Shown here: positions 4,720-7,860 of the stretch, piece after piece
How the letters are laid out: each line of letters starts with the position of its first letter
How positions within the stretch are numbered: position 1 is the first letter of the stretch
DNA from: [Eubacterium] saphenum
GTDB lineage: Bacteria > Bacillota > Clostridia > Oscillospirales > Ruminococcaceae
DNA length: 7,860 bases
Assembly (NCBI GenBank): GCA_004555635.1
Contig: SFHN01000047.1
Coordinates: 1 to 7,860 of the forward strand
Direction of reading: 5' to 3'
Made by a program: the position numbers and the translations under genes
The notes under the pieces: model-generated
Told to the model about the DNA's origin: nothing
Database searches by the model: none
The model's input: the letters and a program-made list of their open reading frames with translations, nothing else

Positions 4720-6030
4720 CTACTTCACGAACACGAATTCCTCCAGCATAAACAGCTCTCTGCCCTTCATATTCTCGGCGTACCAGCCCTCATAGCCCGA
4801 CTCCGCTTTCAGGTAAATCGCGTGCCGCCCGCTAAGCGCCTTTACCTTTGCGGACAAAACCGCGTCGCCCTCACCGAAGCTGACCTCTCCGATACGCGCC
4901 GTTTCATCGGTGCTGTCGGCATACACACCGATAACACCGCGGCTGCCGGTGCCGCGTATTTTTATGCGTATTCCCATTGTCTTTGAGGAAAAATCCTCGC
5001 CGAAGTCGAAGTATTTCCAGCCCATCTCGCAGCCGTCGGTGATGTGCACAATCATTCGCGAGAAAATATCCCGCTCGGTGATATAGCACCCGCCGCGAAG
5101 CACGCACGCGGTATCCGCCGCCGTCGGCTGATAGGGATTAAGCGCCTCATCAAAGCCGAGCGACGTCATCTCCACCTGCGGAATTGTGCCGTCGGGGAGA
5201 ATTTCAATGCGCTCGACGCAGCCGCGCCGCGACATAATCGTGCCGTTTGTCATTCTGTGGTAGAAGATGTACCACTGCCCGTTTATAAGGCAGACGGAGC
5301 CGTGGTTGTTTCCGCCGGGGTAGTCTATGCCGTTGTCCACGATAGTGCCGCGGTATTCAAAAGGTCCTGTCGGCAATTTCGCGGTTGCGTAGTCAAGGCG
5401 GCTTCCTCTTTTCGGGGAGTAAATCAGATAGTAGGTATCGCCTATTTTGCGCGGCGAGCAAGCTTCGAAGAACTCGTGCGGCTGTTCGGTGGGAATGATG
5501 TCCGTCTTGTAGCTTCCGTCAACGACCTCGTACATATTCGGTTTTAGCTCGCACATATAGCTGCCGAGATATCCGCAGTAGACATAAACGCGCCCGTCGT
5601 CGTCCACAAGAACACCCGGGTCGATAAACGTTCCGTTGTCGTAGTGGTCGGGGATATCGTACACATATGTCGAAAGCAGCGAAAAAGGTCCCTCGGGCCT
5701 GTCGCTGACGCCGACGCAGCCCTTCGCGCCGACAATGTACGCGTAGAGGTAATACTTCCCGCCGCGCTCAACAACGTCGGGCGCAAACAGCAGGTTGTCC
5801 GTCCAGTCAACGTCCGACGGGGTTTCTCCGTCGCGCGTGCGGAAAGCGTCGCCGTGGCACACCCAGTTTTTCGGGTCGGAAAGCGGAGCGCTCCACACCT
5901 TCAGCTTGTAGTCGCAGAAATCAATGCTGTCAACGCGGTCGTGCGAACCGTAGACGTAAATCCTGTCGCCGAAAACGCGCGGCTCGCCGTCGGGAATATA
6001 TTCCCAAGAGGGTAAATAAGGGTTAGGCAT
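4720..6030 (-). CDS. GH43 glycosidase (beta-xylosidase/arabinofuranosidase type) with CBM6-like domain
   Basis: A 436-residue enzyme starting MPNPYLPSWEYIPDGEPR, with GGAGG 8 bases before the ATG. An in-frame ATG 13 codons upstream (6069) lies upstream of the promoter -10, so it is excluded. Residues about 1-300 are the five-bladed GH43 propeller. The likely catalytic base is D14 (PDGEPRVF), the pKa-tuning Asp D137 (FIDPGV), the general acid E189 (FFEACSPRK), and the active-site His H243 (GGNNHGS). Residues about 310-436 read as a CBM6-like beta-sandwich (FDFG, GVIGVYADS, SGRHAIYLKAE, FMLEEFVFV). There is no signal peptide, so it should act in the cytoplasm on imported oligosaccharides, probably releasing xylose or arabinose. 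The exact substrate cannot be read from sequence. It is a single gene, divergent from the phosphohexomutase. Confidence 0.9.
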   Translation of the reverse strand: MPNPYLPSWEYIPDGEPRVFGDRIYVYGSHDRVDSIDFCDYKLKVWSAPLSDPKNWVCHGDAFRTRDGETPSDVDWTDNLLFAPDVVERGGKYYLYAYIVGAKGCVGVSDRPEGPFSLLSTYVYDIPDHYDNGTFIDPGVLVDDDGRVYVYCGYLGSYMCELKPNMYEVVDGSYKTDIIPTEQPHEFFEACSPRKIGDTYYLIYSPKRGSRLDYATAKLPTGPFEYRGTIVDNGIDYPGGNNHGSVCLINGQWYIFYHRMTNGTIMSRRGCVERIEILPDGTIPQVEMTSLGFDEALNPYQPTAADTACVLRGGCYITERDIFSRMIVHITDGCEMGWKYFDFGEDFSSKTMGIRIKIRGTGSRGVIGVYADSTDETARIGEVSFGEGDAVLSAKVKALSGRHAIYLKAESGYEGWYAENMKGRELFMLEEFVFVK

Positions 6031-6057
6031 AGCAAAATCCTCCGTTGTTTTTTCTGT

Positions 6058-6086
6058 ATTGTAGCACAAAACAACCTCTCCTGCAA
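6058..6086 (-). promoter_or_regulatory. Promoter of the GH43 gene
   Basis: Minus strand: -35 TTGCAG (6081-6086, weak), a 17-base spacer, -10 TACAAT (6058-6063) preceded by TGC as an extended -10. The start near 6051 leaves a leader of about 20 bases. The weak -35 overlaps an inverted repeat, as expected for a regulated promoter. Confidence 0.75.
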
Positions 6087-6116
6087 TAAGAAAATGCTTT
6101 AGTTATTGCATTTTCT
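6082..6116. promoter_or_regulatory. Interleaved inverted repeats, candidate operator of GH43
   Basis: TGCAATAA (6082-6089) is inverted as TTATTGCA (6103-6110), and AGAAAATGC (6089-6097) is inverted as GCATTTTCT (6108-6116). The two dyads overlap each other and the -35 of the GH43 promoter. This is a plausible site for a sugar-responsive regulator. It does not match the CcpA cre consensus, and no regulator gene is in the window. Confidence 0.5.
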
Positions 6117-6171
6117 GCCCGAAAAACTGCCTTTCGGCAAATTTGCTCAACGCGGCGGGGTTGTATGTGAA

Positions 6172-6198
6172 ATTTTCCTACAAAATGTCGTGGAAAAT
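6172..6198. promoter_or_regulatory. Inverted repeat upstream of the phosphohexomutase promoter
   Basis: ATTTTCC (6172-6178) and GGAAAAT (6192-6198) are perfect 7-bp arms with a 13-base gap, ending 4 bases before the -35. It may be a regulator site, but AT-rich arms of this length can occur by chance. Confidence 0.3.
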
Positions 6199-6202
6199 CT
6201 CC

Positions 6203-6231
6203 TTGCATTCTCGGCGGTGTTATGCTATAAT
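6203..6231 (+). promoter_or_regulatory. Promoter of the phosphohexomutase gene
   Basis: -35 TTGCAT (6203-6208), a 17-base spacer, and consensus -10 TATAAT (6226-6231) preceded by TGC, an extended -10. The start near 6238 leaves a leader of about 60 bases with no obvious riboswitch-like structure. Confidence 0.85.
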
Positions 6232-6297
6232 GAAAATGTATAAGAATATTTGTCAGGCATTCGGTTAGCATAAAATTTCTTTAGGGAGGAAACTACT

Positions 6298-7860
6298 ATG
6301 GCAGATATACAGAAGGCATTTGACCTGTGGATGGAAAAGGCTTGCGCTGACCCCGACCTTAAGGCGGAGCTTCAGTCCGTAGCAAACGACGAGGATGCAA
6401 AGAACGACCGCTTTTACCGCGACCTTGAGTTCGGCACGGGCGGACTTCGCGGCGTTATCGGCGCGGGCACAAACAGAATGAACGTCTACACCGTTAAGAA
6501 GGCTACGCAGGGTCTTGCGGAGTACATTCTTTCAAGCGGCGCGGAGAAGTCCGTGGCGATTTCTTACGACAGCCGCATAAAGTCCACCTACTTTGCAAAG
6601 AGCGCCGCAGAGGTTCTCGCCGCAAACGGAATTAAGGTGCATATCTACTCCGAGCTTATGCCGACTCCTATGCTTTCTTGGGCGACAAGAGCGCTTGGCT
6701 GCGGCGCGGGCATTATGCTCACCGCGAGCCACAACCCCGCGAAATACAACGGCTACAAGGTATACGGCGCGGACGGCTGCCAGCTTACTCTTGATGCGGC
6801 AAACGCTGTTCTTGCGAAAATCAACAACATCGACATTTTCGAGGGCGTAAAGTCGGTTGACTTTGAAAAGGCGCTCTGCGACGGTATGATTTCCTACATC
6901 GGAAACGACGTTATCGACGAGTATTACAAGAAGGTGCTCGAGCAGGGGCTTCACACCGACCTTGTCGCAGACAGCGGCTTAAAGGTTGTATACACCCCCC
7001 TCAACGGCACGGGTAACAAGCCCGTTCGCCGTATCCTCAGCGAAATCGGCGTGAAGAACGTTGTCGTTGTTCCCGAGCAGGAGCTTCCCGACGGAAACTT
7101 CCCGACCTGCCCCTACCCGAACCCCGAAATCAAGGAGGCTCTCCAGCGCGGTCTTGACCTGTGCGCAAAGGAGCAGCCCGACCTGCTTCTCGCAACCGAC
7201 CCCGACTGCGACCGTGTAGGCATTGCGGTTCCCGACGGCGACCGGTACGAGCTTTTCACCGGAAACGAGGTTGGCGCGCTGCTTCTCGAGTACATCTGCA
7301 AGGAGCGTATCGCTCTTGGCACAATGCCGAAGAACCCCGTTGCCGTAAAGACTATCGTTACCACCAACATAACCCGCGCTATCTGTGCAAAGTACGGCGT
7401 AGAGCTGCGCGAGGTGCTTACCGGCTTTAAGTTTATCGGCGAGCAGATTGGCTTCCTCGAGGAAAAGGGCGAGGAGAACCGTTACATATTCGGCTTTGAG
7501 GAGAGCTACGGCTACCTTGCGGGCGGATATGTCCGCGATAAGGACGCGGTTGTTGCGTCTATGCTTATCTGCGAGATGGCTGCATTCTACCGCACAAAGG
7601 GCATTTCCCTTATCGAAGCGAGAAAGAGAATGTACGACGAGTACGGCGTATACTTCAATGCGCTCGACAACTTCACCTGCGAGGGCGCAAGCGGTATGGA
7701 GCGTATGAAGGAGATTATGAGCGGTCTGCGCGAGAACGCTCCCACTGCTATCGGCGGAGTTAAGGTGCTGTCCGTATCCGACTACGCTAAGAGCGTTACC
7801 ACCGACACCGCTACCGGCGCAAAGACGGAGATTACCCTGCCGAAGTCCGATGTTATCACG
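6298..7860 (+). CDS. Alpha-phosphoglucomutase/phosphomannomutase, 3' end cut by window
   Basis: The open frame starts MADIQKAFDLWMEKA, with AGGGAGGA 7 bases upstream of the ATG, and runs 521 codons to the window end without a stop. It belongs to the alpha-D-phosphohexomutase superfamily and interconverts hexose 1- and 6-phosphates through a phosphoserine enzyme. Visible motifs are substrate-entry FGTGGLRG (45-52), the active-site serine loop TASHNP with S144, the metal loop DPDCDR (D301, D303, D305), TGFKFIG (375-381), and the sugar-recognition loop GFEES (399-403). The C-terminal phosphate-binding domain with its RxSGTEP-type loop lies beyond the window; the family is usually about 560-580 residues. 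The long N-terminal form is like Firmicute PgcA enzymes, which feed UDP-glucose, glycogen and wall-polymer synthesis. Choosing glucose over mannose is not possible from motifs alone. Confidence 0.95.
   Translation, partial: MADIQKAFDLWMEKACADPDLKAELQSVANDEDAKNDRFYRDLEFGTGGLRGVIGAGTNRMNVYTVKKATQGLAEYILSSGAEKSVAISYDSRIKSTYFAKSAAEVLAANGIKVHIYSELMPTPMLSWATRALGCGAGIMLTASHNPAKYNGYKVYGADGCQLTLDAANAVLAKINNIDIFEGVKSVDFEKALCDGMISYIGNDVIDEYYKKVLEQGLHTDLVADSGLKVVYTPLNGTGNKPVRRILSEIGVKNVVVVPEQELPDGNFPTCPYPNPEIKEALQRGLDLCAKEQPDLLLATDPDCDRVGIAVPDGDRYELFTGNEVGALLLEYICKERIALGTMPKNPVAVKTIVTTNITRAICAKYGVELREVLTGFKFIGEQIGFLEEKGEENRYIFGFEESYGYLAGGYVRDKDAVVASMLICEMAAFYRTKGISLIEARKRMYDEYGVYFNALDNFTCEGASGMERMKEIMSGLRENAPTAIGGVKVLSVSDYAKSVTTDTATGAKTEITLPKSDVIT

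Overview
The window looks like chromosomal DNA of a Gram-positive Clostridia-class bacterium, probably a gut or rumen Oscillospirales/Ruminococcaceae relative. Supporting signs are strong GGAGG ribosome binding sites, TTG-N17-TATAAT-like promoters, hairpin terminators with U-tracts, an HPr with both His15 and Ser46, a LysM-G5-M23 envelope peptidase, a lipoprotein with a Gram-positive-style lipobox, and a cytoplasmic GH43 glycosidase. No exact taxon can be fixed from the sequence alone.

Layout, left to right. (1) 1-175, + strand: the C-terminal end of an unrecognised single-span membrane protein. (2) 176-708: a gene-free convergent region. It holds a hairpin, a 301-bp non-coding element with terminal inverted repeats and an internal 69-bp tandem duplication, a + strand terminator, and the terminator of the next gene. 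(3) 709-2505, - strand: an M23 endopeptidase with LysM and G5 domains. Its promoter has an exact WalR-type box (TGTAAC-N5-TGTAAC) just upstream of the -35. (4) About 2745-2972, - strand: a gene-free stretch that folds into a complex RNA with several helices, possible pseudoknots, an extended -10 promoter and a terminal hairpin. It is a candidate structured ncRNA of about 210 nt. (5) 2996-3700, - strand: an unrecognised lipoprotein. (6) 3813-4076, - strand: HPr, with its own promoter and terminator. (7) 4216-4719: gene-free. The left half has little; the right half is an array of back-to-back perfect hairpins typical of dispersed palindromic repeats. (8) 4720-6030, - strand: GH43 glycosidase with a CBM6-like C-terminal domain. 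(9) 6031-6297: a divergent promoter region with inverted repeats at both promoters. (10) 6298-7860, + strand: phosphoglucomutase/phosphomannomutase, cut by the window end.

Functionally the right half is about carbohydrate: GH43 releases pentoses from imported oligosaccharides, HPr links PTS transport to catabolite control, and the phosphohexomutase connects glycolysis to glycogen and cell-wall precursors. The left half is about the envelope: a wall hydrolase under a likely WalR-type site and a lipoprotein. The most unusual items are the candidate structured RNA, the WalR-type box, the MITE-like element and the hairpin array.
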